Position numbers and translations under genes: made by a program
Source: Lepisosteus oculatus
Taxonomy: Eukaryota > Chordata > Actinopteri > Semionotiformes > Lepisosteidae
Length of the DNA: 64,000 nt
Direction: 5' to 3'
Assembly (NCBI RefSeq): GCF_040954835.1
Contig: NC_090706.1
Span: 35,287,148 to 35,351,147, forward strand
In this document: piece by piece, positions 33,546-46,350 of the stretch
Layout of the letters: the number at the start of each line of letters is the position of its first letter
How positions within the stretch are numbered: position 1 is the first letter of the stretch
Notes under the pieces: model-generated
The model's database searches: none
Told to the model about the DNA's origin: nothing
The model's input: only the letters and a program-made list of their open reading frames with translations

Positions 33546-36500
33546 CTAAGGGAACGCTTGCCGGTGCTCACTCTGAAGCTCGTATCGCTTTCCCCAGTCA
33601 AAATAAAGGGGTAAAACACGGGAGATGAAACAAATAAGATTTAGAATCCGTCTTCAGCTGCAGCCGCAGGCTTTTGTCCAATTTAGCAGCAATGACCTTG
33701 GTGCGTACAGCGAACTTACTGCACAATCCAGCGGTAAAGAGTCTACAAGCCAGGAAGGTCTAGGGTCTTTCGTTGCTGGCACCATTCAAAAGGAGAGGAG
33801 GAGAGGGGACCACACAAAATTCTTCAACCAACCAAAGGGGGCATTACATGTCACCACCAGCTTCACCTGCAAGAAAAAACAGACTCTTGTATGTCCAAAG
33901 AACCAAAACAGCAAGAGAACAGATTGACTTTATAAAAAAACTACAGAGATGGTTGACCTCCATAAAGAACGCACACCACAAAGTTACAATAACTTCTATT
34001 TGAAAGCTGCCTCCACTGCATTTTTTTTAAAGCTAGTACATACCTGCCTTGTCCTACATTCAACAGTGTACTACATTGTGATGCAATTAAATAAGCCCTT
34101 TGCTTAGATTTTTCCAAAATATTCCATTTCAAGGCCCGTTTTCTATGCACGTACCTGTCTTTTAATTAAGCGTGTCTCATGAACAGAGAATTCCCACTCA
34201 CCACACACACACCCAGCCCAGTTGTGGAGCCAACATGCAAAATGCAGCTGTTGAAGAGTCCTAAGCACAACTTAAAGAGGATGTCGGCTACTAAAATACA
34301 TTTCCTCCAACCCCCACCCTTCTTCCCTCTCCACAGCTGCCAAACATCACTGTCTTTCCTTCTTCATACATTTTTGGAATGCAAAGCACTGGGCTGCACC
34401 CTCTTGATGCATGCAAGGTCTTCAGAAGAGAGGAGAGAAGGAAGGCAGGTGGTAAGCGTTCCCGTTTCTCAGTTAGGAGTCTACGAGAGTACAACTCCAG
34501 TTGTACTAAAAAAAAAATCAGGTGTTTCAATCCTTAAAACTCTATAAATTCACATCGGACAAAGTAAGATGTCCTCTATGAGGAAACAGGACAGGCGGTC
34601 TAAAAATTAAACTTGATTAGGCAGCAGCAACCAGGGGAAATTTCTATTTCTTAAGATAAGAGAATAAATGCTTTCTCAGGCAGAGAACCTTGTTACCCTA
34701 GCAGAGGTACTTCACAAAATTAACTATCACTGCCGAAAATTAACATCCTGCATAACACCCCCTATGATGCATGAGATCAAGTATACTTGATGCAGTATAG
34801 GCTGGATGATTCCATCATTGTTTCAAGGCTGTTGATTTTACTGTAACAGTAATCTCTGTTAAGATTGACTATAAAGAACTGTTTCATTTCTCATCCTAGG
34901 CTAGTAGGTCTTGTACTACCATACTCACTGTGCAACAAAAGTCACAGAATGTACTGTCCAACATTGTTTTGAAAAAACAAGTCTTGATCTAGTACTTCAA
35001 GGTTTTTTATTAGCATATCAACAGGAACACACTTTGAATAAACTTTGAATAAAGCATGTTTGTGCAGCTTTTATTGGAAATCAGCTTATTTGAGTCGGGT
35101 TCATCCTTACTTAAGCGTGGTTTGCAGAAAACACTTTCCATCATCACTCAAATGGGTTTCTGAAGAAGCAAATATAAGAACATAAAAGTAAGAAAAGCTG
35201 GGAGGTCCTTTAGTCCTATCTTGCTCGTTTAGTTACTACCAGCTATATGAATGAAAAATTCTCACCCAGCTGTTTTTGAAAGAAGCCAGGGAATCAGTTT
35301 CAACAACCAGGCTGAGTCTTGTTTCTCAGACATGGGTTGTGCAAAAATGTAAGACAACGAAGATTCTGTACATCTTTAAAAGTAAGCTGCTACATTACTT
35401 AACTGAAGACTTAAAACTGGCAAGAACTGTTTATACTGCCGCAATCTGAATGTTGTTTTTATCTTGTAATTAAACATCGCCCACAATCAATCTACTAAAT
35501 AACGAGTAAAGAAAATGATTGATGAGAATGTCATGCAGCAAGAAAATGCAATGTATTCTCAGCAATGCTGATTTGAAGAGGTAAAGACTCAATAAATTTA
35601 TTTTAAGTTTAAAAAGGTGTCCAGTGCTGACCTGGAGACTTCATGCATCAGGAAGACTTCTAGAAGATAGGGCCCGTCTTATCTCCAGCTGCAAGTGGTT
35701 GACAGGGCAATCCGGTATACTTATGAGTTTTGGGAGGCCTCAATGCTTTCCATGCAACGACAGCGAAATGATAATCTTAACTACAGGAAACTGGGGACAC
35801 AGCTCCTACAGCCTGACAGCGATAACGCAAAGTATTTCACTCTTAGGACTTCCTTCCATTTCCCGCCACAGATGGCTGCAGTCAATCCTTCTCAGCTCAC
35901 CACCACTGAAGAACTGCAAGCTCGCCTTTTGCATTCTGCAAAGTCAGGCAAGGACACTCCAGCTGTATTCTGTATTGATTTCTGAGTGCTCACTCTGACA
36001 AAATGCTTTCCTTTGCATACAGGCTCTAATGGTTAAGCATTTTATCAGTGATCTGTAAAATACACATTATTGTTACCAAGGCAGTTCTGTGCTACTGAAA
36101 CAATTTAAGTCTTACTGAAGGTTAAAATTTATAAAGGGCAGCTAGTGACTTTTTTTTTTGTGTTTAATAGACCCTATTTGCAGTGCAAATGCTGCCGATT
36201 ACATTTGAAATATCAGCCTTACATCAGCATTAAACTAACTTTTGAACTTTCAGAAGACCTGGGCTTCCTTGGTCTTAAAGCTCTGACATAAACATTGGAT
36301 TTTAATTCACGGTGTCCAGGTTAGATTACAAAATGTGTCCATGTTGCTGCAGGGATCACTGAAACAAAGGGGGACAGTTTCTGAAACAGCAGGCTAGAAT
36401 GCACTTTCAGAGCCAACTACAAATTCCCTGTGCTTCAGCCTGTGGACCCCAGAGTGCTCATTTTAGACCATGCTTCAGCGAGACTGAAACACGACAGTGC

Positions 36501-38472
36501 AGTCTCAGGGGTCTTAGATCACTCCATTTGCACTGCACTACAGTGTATATTATTTACTAATTCAGACAGTATGCAGTTGGAGTGAAAGGAGGCAAATATA
36601 AAAGCTGAATGGGACTTCTGTGCAGCAGTCTCTGGAGAACAATAGCAGCACCTTATTGAAGTCCTTTAGAAACAAGAAGGCAGTTATCTGAAGACTGAAT
36701 TTAGTGTTGCTTCATGTAAATAAATCTAAGAGCAACTGTAGCTGTGCAAGGTGCAGCAGTGATGAACATCTTGCAGTAAATGTTGGGAGCTAATCTGAAA
36801 TGTTTACAGCAAAGCAGTTACATGCAATTTGAGATGCCCGCACAATGCAAGTAGGCCTCTACAGAAAAAAACATATGGATGGATGTAGATTATTCGTGAC
36901 GTTATGCTCATTTGTTTCAAGCTTGCTAAACCCAAAATGTTACCCCTTTTTACTTTAAATCTAAGATATCTAAACCTTGATGGATTCTGGTTATTTCCAC
37001 AAATCCCCACTCTGTGTACGGATCATATATATACTTTCTCAATTCTTAATATGCTTCCTCGTTTCATTCTTCATCTCCATCCAGAGGATACAGATGTTGG
37101 AAACTCATCAATTACTGCAAAAATCAGAAAATGGCCATAAGACGACTGCTCACATGTGAGAAAGCTTACTACGGCTTTCATTGATTCGACCTAAGTAGCT
37201 CTTGGGTAGTGTGTGGGAGATCATGTATCCTTTGACTGACACTCTTGGTAAAACTGATTTTTCGGAATGGCAATGATTTTAACGGATTCAAGATACAGTG
37301 ATTGCTATAGAACAGGAATTACAAACTATGCCTGCCTAGTTCGTTTGTTGGTTATTCAATTACTATAACCAACCACCACCACTATATATTGGTAGCCAGG
37401 AAAATCTGTTTATCTACAATGCTGTCGATTTCAAAACAATAGCACCGACACTGTAGCTCAGTGCCAAGGAACAGAAACTGGAAAGGATTTATGAATTCAT
37501 TCGTGCTTGTTTCAGTGAGACCCAAACGTGCGGACGTGAAAGTACAAAATGCAGACAGGAAGTGTCAATAAGAAAAGCGGAGCATCCTTCTGTAGACCGT
37601 GCAGATCAAGTTATTAACCAGAACCAAGTTTATTCGGTATTATGAGAGTCTTCCAAAACAATTGTTTTTGTAAGCAGTGACTATTTTTTGTGTTGGTTTA
37701 CGACAATTGAGCGTCCAACACAATAATCTCGACTCCTGTGGGAAATACACGTCGAGTAGGACAACTCGATTTGCTAGAAGTGTTCCGTAAAGACAAATCC
37801 GAAGCTTAAATTCCCTTTTTAGTAAAAAAAAAGGGGAAACGGGGAACAAGCAGTATCCATTCGACTGCACTCCTCGACACCGCCAATAAGCCTAAAACAT
37901 GAACTTCAACGGGAGCGTCTATCGTCCCAATACAACGACCCTCTCAACTTATTCGAGATGTAGCAAGTTGAAAGAAAGCAAAGACGTGACACCACTTCGC
38001 AGGCTGGCGCGTAACGCACGAAAAAGGGAAATTTGCCCCCCCAAAAAGGCGGATAAACCAGTTTCTAAAAACGAATTGATAAAAGCGACACGGCTGGAGA
38101 AAACGCATTCCTAGCGTGAACAAAGCTGGCCTAACCCCCTTTCTGTCTGGCGTTGACGGGCTTCAAGCGGACTTACAGATTTACACAAAGTAACACTGTA
38201 ACTGAAACGAACGAAGTTCCTCTTTCTTTCCAGCGCGATTCAAGTTCGGCTCCTCGGGAGAGAAAAAAAAACCTGTTTCTGACGCCATGTCTGCAGACTC
38301 GCTCATTCCTCAATGCCCCCCTCGCAAAATTAGGAAAAAAAACTTTTTCAATCACTTCAACACCCCACCCCCATGGAAAAAAAAAATCATATTTACCCAC
38401 AGGAAGTCCTTTTTAAATCAGTAAAACGCTCTTTACTTAATAAATGGAATAGCGTTTGATAAGATCACATAC
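33546..38472 (-). other. SMAD5: SMAD5 5'-UTR intron
   Basis: Inferred intron of about 5 kb between the non-coding first exon (donor CTTAAAG|GTATGTG at 38473/38472) and the ATG exon. It contains dispersed repeat copy C (35170-35352). The plus-strand frame at 35624-35998 (124 codons) shows no protein family features. Another small non-coding exon inside is possible. Confidence 0.5.
35170..35352 (+). repeat. Dispersed repeat, family R, copy C (5' part)
   Basis: Carries 'atcttgctcgtttagttact', 'cccagctgtttttgaaagaa' and 'gggaatcagtttcaacaac', matching the first half of copy A (cagctgtttcttgaaag, gggtatcagctccagtaac). It starts with an 'aagaacataaaa' type end. Confidence 0.6.
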
Positions 38473-38700
38473 CTTTAAGGAAGTGGCGAGTTCCCCTAAT
38501 CGTTTTCCTTCTGTTTTTTTTTTCTCTCTCCGACATAAAGTTTTTTTTTCCCTTTTCCTCGGTGCCTCTCTCCCCCTCTCTCTCCCGTTTCTGAAGTCCT
38601 GGCGTCAGGAAGGCTGGAGGCGGAGCGCCGCAATCCATATCCCTCCGCCAGCCGCAAACTCCGGATTGTTGCACTGCGCGCTGCCCGGCCAAGGTTATCG
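38473..38700 (-). promoter_or_regulatory. SMAD5: SMAD5 non-coding first exon and CpG-rich promoter region
   Basis: Minus-strand sequence from about 38700 is CpG-rich and TATA-less (gattgcggcgctccgcctc; gggcagcgcgcagtgc) and becomes purine-rich before a strong donor, CTTAAAG|GTATGTG, at 38473/38472. This is the right place and direction for the 5' UTR exon that vertebrate SMAD5 genes have. The transcription start is not defined by the sequence; 38690-38720 is a guess. Confidence 0.55.
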
Positions 38701-40918
38701 ACTGGGGACTAGGCTGCTGAGAAATTAGAGAAGCCCTTTTATTTATTAATAGGTGTCTCCAAGCGCTTGTGCACAGCTCTCTCCGTATTGCGATATGGAG
38801 TACGGCAGATAAGAAGGTGTTCTTTTGTGTAGAGTGCAAGTTTATAAAGGAAATGTAGATATAAGGCCCGCAGCTTTTATTTAGCAGGTATTTCATTTCA
38901 ATTGCTTGCACACAAACCAGCATGGAGGTATATTTCATATATTGTTTTAGTTCTGTGTGTCTGTGTTATTCCACTTTTCTTTTATAGTGAAGCTAACACA
39001 TTTCTTACTGTAACTCACACATTTTCTTCTCTTCTGGGTATGAACTGGAGAAGATGGTACTGTTGGTATTTCCAGTGCTATTATTGCAGTGACAGGTGTC
39101 CATTTGTCCTGGGAGCTCTTGAAAAGCAAAAAAAAAAAAATCAACAACTTTGGCAGCTATAAACCTAAAACCTGGTTCTGATTTTTTTTGTGAGTGTATA
39201 GGACAAGGTGATGAGGTCTTTTCTTTTTCCCTGCGTTGAAATTTCTGAGGTTGTAGGATAAAACTGTATGAAGTTCTGGACAGTTGTTAGTTCTGTGTTT
39301 CCTTTTACTGCAACAAATTCCATTTCCAGGTACAAAGTGCTTTTTGAGTCAAACCATGGAGCAGGACTTAATAGAGTTGAGTTGTCAGGTAATGTTTCAA
39401 CTCACCTTTCTTCTGTGTTTCCCCAAATTTGACTGGAGCCCATGTTTCACTTTTTTTTCTTCATTCAAATACAATACAATACAAATGACAATTTTCATTC
39501 AAATGTGTAATTCTAACACATCTAACATGTCACATTTTTTTTAATAATAACATCCAAATCGATACATATCAGTCAGATGTTTACTTAATACCATTTAAAA
39601 AATACTAAATAATGCAAGATATGGAGGATTACTTTAATGTCTCCATAAGAGTTCTCGTTACAGATCAACACTCTGGAAACTTATCTGAGAGAGCCTAGGG
39701 ATCAATGTGCACTTTCTAGTATTTTAGGGACCCTTTTTTTACAAAATATCTGTTTTGTCATACATATGCATAACTGTTTGGGTTGTTTGCTGTAGGGCCA
39801 GACATATTACTTTGGTAATAAATCTTGCGTTTTAGCATAAGACGGAGATGGGATATAATCAGATTTCCAGTTTGGCCTTGCAGCAGTATTTACACAACAA
39901 ACATGTGTTCTGTCCTGTCTGTGCCATTGGTTAGTGCCATTGCTGGTACGTTTTTTTCTTCCTGTGTGATATCATTATGTGAAAAAGCGAAATGAAATGG
40001 ACTCTTTTTCCCTTCTGGCTACAAGTAAAGCTACTATGTGTTTACACTTTACAGAGGAGATCCAAGCTCTTTGCTGTTGTTAGTTACACCCCAGGGACCC
40101 AGTGTCTAGACAGATTCACAGTATAGGCCTGCGTTACAGCTCCAATATTCCACTTTACATTATATACAAAATGTAGATAACAAGGGGGTTTTTCATTTCA
40201 AGATGCTCATGACCATTTTAAGCTATAATAAAATACTGCAGATATATGTCTATGAGGATAATAGAGTTGATAAAAAACATACCCATTCAATTATACCGAC
40301 TGAAGTGCGTAAAAAATAAACATACATGTTCCATGAGATTGCGACATGAATCCCCTCCTCTTATTGAAAATGATCCCCGATGGACCTCAGGTGCCAGGAG
40401 AGTTCATGCGTGTATGAAACACTACTCTGTAGTATTCATTTAATTTCAATATTAAATATTATAACTACGGTTTTAATCTTAGATCTGCTTAATAATTTAA
40501 ATACAAATTGAGTTGATATCATTTTACATCATTCCGATGTATTTTTCAGATTTCTGAAATTATTTTCAAAATAGCATACGGAATACAAATCAATGATAGA
40601 ACAATCGCCAAAACATTTAATTATAATCAATACTTTCAAAACATTTTGTCAATACGCATCTGGGAATGGAGAATTATCTCGCCAATATTTAACATAAAAG
40701 GAATCCGTTTGCCGTTTACCCTCATTCTAAGAAATATGTGTCATTAGATGAATCAGTAAATGTTTACTCATTAACTGAGAGTCAACAATGGTTATTTTCA
40801 CTTTTTCCCAAAACTTTAAATCTTTTCTTTCACAGTGAGCCCAGTAAACCTGCGGAAGGACACAACCTACACTAATTTATTTCTATTGTTTTCAGGGTAA
40901 GGGCGTGCTGAGGCTGGG

Positions 40919-40926
40919 TGACGTCA
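40919..40926. promoter_or_regulatory. CRE-type palindrome (tgacgtca)
   Basis: Perfect consensus binding site for CREB/ATF dimers within a patch less AT-rich than its surroundings (40840-41010, 'gggcgtgctgaggctgggtg'), 2.2 kb upstream of the SMAD5 first exon. Function not shown. Confidence 0.4.
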
Positions 40927-41918
40927 CATTTTGGCTCCACCAAGTCTGGGATTTAAAAATCCACGAAAATACAGAGAGGTGATCGTATGGGCGAGCTAAA
41001 CACTTTCGCTAAATAGAAATAATTTCAATTAAAAGAAATCGAGCTTAAGGTGTAAATAGTATCCGTTTACAGAACGCTAGATGCTACATAAGCCAGATTG
41101 CTTATGTAAACTGACATTGAACTAACTGCTTTTAGAAACTGATTTTTTTGTTTTACGTGGGCACATAATATCTGCATTTCACACTGTCTTGATTTGGATT
41201 TTCTACATTACAGTGAATAATGCACCACAGTATTTGTTTAAGCGTCACCACTGTCAGTGGTTATTAAATACCAGTGCAAGTTTGTAATGCGCTGGATATT
41301 GAAAACAAAAGGTTCAATACGAGTGTTCTTCTGTTCAATACTAGTGCTCATAGATCTCATAGCTTACACGATGTTACAGTTTAAGAACGAGTCTTTATGT
41401 GTCATTTTTAGAAAGCAGTGCCTACAGATTCCTTTCCAATGCTTTTAACTGGATGCAAGATGACCACCATTAATCCATACACAATATGTGGGATGCTCTT
41501 GACAGGATATCTGTCCATTAGATCAGGAGGGCACTATGTCAGGGAAAGTGATACAGAGAGAGCTCCAGGAGTGCTGTGAGTTGATCCCTCACACTTACAT
41601 GTTACTTACTATTGTGGTGCCACGGGGAAAAGCGCAGGCCCAGTAATTTTAGGGCCATGTATTAATAATAAAAATGAAAAGGTCCTTTGGAGACGCCTAT
41701 AAGGAAAACAATATCAGTGTACATTTAAATGCATTTGTGTCACATGTAAATTGACATTTCACTTATGTATGCGTTTCAGTTTCATGTAATGAATATAGTA
41801 TATGTATGCCTTCATTTTCCAGGGTAAAGACATTGGAATTTCATAGTGTTGGTGTGAGTCTGGCATTCGGTCATCCTCTAAATATAAATCCAAGTTCAGG
41901 CTGTGAGCTGCTCAATCT

Positions 41919-41931
41919 CACCCCCTGGTGG
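41919..41931 (-). promoter_or_regulatory. CTCF-like motif, minus orientation
   Basis: Reads ccaccagggggtg on the minus strand, matching the CTCF core closely. See the oppositely oriented motif at 46659. Confidence 0.45.
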
Positions 41932-44099
41932 TTTTTCAGGGCAAAATGGATAGGATCCTATTGAAATAAACCAGAGGACAAGGTGGTTGTAGATTCAATG
42001 CCCTAGCCTAGCAAAATAAAATGAGCACCTGTGGCATATATATCTTTCATTAAAAATGCGCCCACAGCAATTTAAATCCTTTAACACTTCGGCAAATGCC
42101 TGAAATCCCATGTTAATGTTTAAATAAATCAACAATTTCCCATTCTTACTGTAACTTATATAATGCGGGAGACTTATGTAGTCTGTTGGTGGAAGTGCGG
42201 TATGGCTTGCTCATTAATTATTTCACGTGGGTCCGAAAGAGGAAGTGTTTGTTTTCAGAACATGCCCTATGTTTAATGAGCATGCCATGCCAGATGATAA
42301 ACTGGATAATGGCGACATGCCCCCATTATAAATTTTGTCCGTTTGAAAATTAGAGAATGGATAAAGTGTGTGGCTGGGAATGTGTTTATTAAAGCATGAT
42401 TATTTAGGGGTTCTTAGCTGTGGCTATACTAAAAGTGGTTTTCCTGTAAGTTTGCAGTAGGTGCAATAACATGAAATATGGTTTCGGAGGTCACTTTTGT
42501 TGAGGAAGTAGGCAATGATGAAAATTGAAAAAATAGTGTATAAGATATTCTACTAATTTAAATGACATTCATGATCAGTTGGTTGAAATGCTGTTCTCTG
42601 TCTTTCACATTAATAGATCTGTCAGACATGTGGCCACCTCAATACCAATACGAAAGAAAAAAAGCAATTGTTTTTTTCCAGACATGGGAATTTGTAATTG
42701 TCTGACACTGTACAGTACATGGAGACCATTAAGTGCTAAATAACTGTTAACTGTATGAGGCGTGAGAAACTGTCTCTGACTGACAGGTTTTAGTTTGCTC
42801 GGATTAAGTTTGCAGAACAATGAGTGGAGCTGCCTGCTTGATGCTTTCTTTAGAAAAATGATTGGATTGAACAAAGCACAGCATCGGTCCTCCACACAGG
42901 TTATTTTAGAGCATGTAACTCCACCTCAGCTTCCCAAACATCCAAAGATTCCTTGTCTTTTCTTTCTCTCAATGTTGTTGCATATAAATCCCTGTGATTC
43001 CAAAGTAAAATTGTTAAAAATTCCCCTCCCTATTGCTATCAGTAGATGAATGCATAAATAATTATCCCTGCAGCAGCCCATTATCACATAGTTTTCCTGT
43101 CAACTCACCATTGTTCAATGTTTGAGTATGAAGCCTGGAACTGAGTGCCTATTGTTTGCAGATTAATGATGGTTTAATGCGGTCTGCAACCCTTTTTCTA
43201 ACAATTCATCATGGACTTTTGACCCTGGTTATGTGAACTGCATAGAAAGAGAGAAAAAGCCTGCAGTAAATTGGGATGCACACGACTGAGATAAACAGCT
43301 TATGCTTTAGCAGACAAGCAATTTCTTTTTTTTTTAACCATTGTTGCAAAATTGATTTTGAATTTCTGAAAGGCTGTGAAGGGGTCAGATGAATGTCCAC
43401 CATGAAGGTGTGTTTTCCAATTTGAACTGCAATGATCCTTATTCATTGGTTGAATACTGTTGCAGAGGGTTGTTGCTTAAATGATTAAAATGTGGTTGTT
43501 TTTTTATTGGTGCTAAATTTTTAACTTGCAATGATACTTATTATCCTTAGATAATTGGGTCATTTTAAAACAGTCAATTTAAAAGCAATTTTTGAAAATG
43601 CGGACAGTTACTGTACCTATGAAGGCACCAGGCCATCCAGGAATTCAGTCTGACACTCTTGTTTTAAAAGATGGCACCTTCTCAATCACAGTGCCCCTCA
43701 TCACTGTCCTGGGAGACTGGAATGTATCATTATTTTTAAGAGAAGCACAGGCTCTGCTGGTCACCAGTGTCATCTCCTTTTGCACCTAATGTGATTCATG
43801 TTGTGTTCTCTCTTGCCAAAGTAGTCAAAAGACAAAATCATGTTGATTGTGTGTTTTGAGTGCTACAGCTTAGGTGCTGAGGCTACATTACCTCTTGAGA
43901 GAAACCCTTCTGCTGAGATGTAATTTGACAGGAAGTCTCAAAATGCAAAAGATAGGTTTATATTTTATTGTCCACTACTGTGGAAATTTGTCTTTGGTTT
44001 CTCCCATGAAAGTACAAAGCACACAGGCAAAACATAAGTCACATAAAATCACTCAAAGTACATGAAATCACAACAATGGTATGTAATACATAAATAAAT

Positions 44100-44850
44100 G
44101 GATAAATAGGTAGTGGAGGGTTTTATTGCAGAAGGGAGAAAGGATGTCTTGTTAATAAATGTTGTTATTTGAATTTGGGACCCTATGCCATCTTTCTGAT
44201 GGGCCATTACGAATCAAGAATGGAGAGGGTGCTTGGACTCAGCTGTGATGTTATAACTGTATTATGAAAAATCACTGAGCTGGGGCTGCTGTTTCTCAGT
44301 TATTTTTCCTGCCATTTGCACAGGCCTGGACAGTTTGATTTTGCTTTTCAAACCCCATGTTTCCATACCATATGCTCTCAACAAGGCTTTTATGTGCCAT
44401 CTCTAGGACATTTTGACTAACATTAAAGTTCTTCAGTCTTTGAATTAAAAACAGCCTCTCATTCTTTTTCCTAAAAAAATGTTTTCTATATTATCAGTTT
44501 AACTCAGCCTTGGGTCAATATGTGTTCCCAGATATTTAAAACTCTCCTCAACTTCTACCGAGTGCTATTGGCTGCAAAGACTGTTGGTTTTAGCATTGAA
44601 AAGAAGCTCTTTTGTACAGGTTACATTTATTTCTTAATTGGCACCAGTTACCAAGAAAACGGATGTGTTCAAAGCAGGTTTGCTCACCTAGAGGTTGGGC
44701 CTTTAAATGTAGTCCTACAAGAACCATGTCATCTGCGTATTTGAATCTGCATGTCATTAGCATATATTGATCCCATTGATAACAGAATAGGTGACAATAC
44801 ACAACCCTGTATTTCAACCTCTGCGTATGACATTGCCATTTTCATTCAAG
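44100..44850 (-). mobile_element. Decayed LINE fragment with RT active-site remnant (YADD)
   Basis: On the minus strand, pieces in shifting frames spell RT landmarks in the right order: QGCVLSPI (near 44810), KYADDMVLVGL (near 44730), a YLGTHID-like reading 'NIWEHILTQG' (near 44510), a KSLVESIWYGNMGF-like stretch (near 44370), HPLH (near 44240) and SFLPSAIK (near 44130). Many stops and indels mark an old copy. It is clearly older than the LINE at 194-1912 and probably from a different subfamily. Confidence 0.75.
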
Positions 44851-45305
44851 TCTAAAAGAAAAGAAAAAGTGGTTACTGCAAAAGATGTTTGAAAATAACA
44901 CTACAAGACGACAAGAAGCTTACCTGTGGCTCCAGCTGTGACTATGTCAAAACCAGATTGCAGAACGTAATAAGTAATTGCAGTGTCCAACTAGTCTTTT
45001 AGAAGAAGGAACATTACTAATATTAATACAAGTACAATTTAATATTGGAGATAAACAGCCCCACAAAAATAAACTTGTTGAAATATTTTAAGCTACTGTA
45101 TGTATGTGCCTTGAGATTTAAAGCTTTTTTATGTTAAGGCTTTAACTTTTTATCTTGCTTCTGATTGTATATTTTATTTCATTATACACTACATTATTAC
45201 AACATTTAAATTAACATGGGGTTACACTTATACTGCATTTTGAATGAGAAGAAAATTAGTATTAGTGTTTTTTTGTTTTGTTCTTCTTGTACTGTTGTCT
45301 TCTTA
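44851..45305. other. AT-rich spacer
   Basis: Nothing recognised. Confidence 0.5.
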
Positions 45306-46350
45306 TCTACAAAATTATGAACACTGGTTACTTTGGGTATTATATAGCATACATATTTCCCATCGGCAAAATCATACATTCATTTTCTTTAAATTTAACT
45401 CTTCTATTATACATATTTTAGCACAGAGGAATACAACCACAACCCTGATTAAACTCAAAACTTTACAGTTTTTCTAACCGTAACCCTAACCTTAACCATT
45501 TTATAACCGTAGATTCTATGCTTATTTAACACTCAATGAAATAGTCCCACAAGAATTTAGCAGATGTCCAAGTAATTCTTCTAAAATCCACTTAATGTAT
45601 GAACATTATTTATGAAAGATGCTCCCAAAGAGATTTTTGATCAGTTCTTCCAGAAATTTCCACTTGATTTGAATTCACTATTTTACGAATTGAAGCTTAA
45701 GGGCTAGGTTAAAACTGAAATTAGGGTTAGGGTTATACTTACTGTGGAACGAGGGCTGCAGATAATAATACAGCTGCATTTTCAACTGGAATAGAAATAT
45801 AGAATAAGTGCTATTGTCTTCCTACATACAAAATTCAGAACACTGGTTACTTCAGGTATTATATAGCATAAGCATTTCACATAGGAAACACCCTATATTC
45901 AACTACTTTAAAATGTTAAGATATATTTAACTTTTTTATCACAGTAACGTATTTAAGCCCGGAGGAATGTAACCATAATTCTCATTAAGCTCAAAGCTTT
46001 ATTTATTTTTATAACCCTATCCAGGCAAATTTCATAACCCTGGATTCTATAAACTATGCTCACTAACACTAATTGAAATAGCCTCCCAAGAGTTCAGCAA
46101 AAGTCAAATACCTTTTCTAAAATCCATTTTATGTATGAATATTATCAAGGAAACATGTTTCCAGAGATTTTTGATCAGTTCTTCCAGAACGTTCCACTTG
46201 ATTTGAATTTCAATATTTTAGTGCAGTTTCAGTGGTTACTTAAAACTGACATTATGGTTAGGGTAACATTTACTTGCCTTCAAATTTCTGATTACTTCAG
46301 GTATTATATACTGTAGCGTAAGCATTTCCCATAGGCGAAACCATGTTAAA
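45306..46350. repeat. Diverged tandem duplication with TTAGGG-like motifs (two full units, one partial)
   Basis: Unit 1 starts near 45306, unit 2 near 45830 and a partial unit 3 near 46275. Shared blocks include 'acactggttactt', 'gtattatatagcata', 'agagatttttgatcagttct', and 'tccagaa(a/c)(t/g)ttccacttga'. The offset is about 519 bp between units 1 and 2 and about 445 bp between 2 and 3. Unit 1 ends with ttagggttagggtta (about 45721-45735) and also contains ccgtaaccctaacc; unit 2 has ataaccctatcc and atggttagggtaa at the same places. No coding frame. Confidence 0.85.

Larger units (their letters stand above)
38701..44099. other. Intergenic region upstream of SMAD5
   Basis: No gene seen. Notable sites are a perfect CRE palindrome tgacgtca at 40919-40926, a minus-strand CTCF-like motif at 41919-41931, and a conserved-looking stretch at about 42060-42370 with a cacgtg E-box. 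Many poly-T runs and short random frames. Confidence 0.45.

Noticed and set aside
35624..35998. 124-codon plus-strand frame in the SMAD5 5' intron
   Set aside because: No recognisable domain, no splice or promoter context, and an equally open frame overlaps it on the same strand.
37899..38114. 71-codon plus-strand frame rich in Lys and Arg near the SMAD5 promoter
   Set aside because: No family match and no conserved features; most likely chance within the 5' intron.
45721..45735. Telomere array or chromosome end
   Set aside because: Only about two TTAGGG units, inside a diverged tandem repeat and between two single-copy genes; not a telomere.
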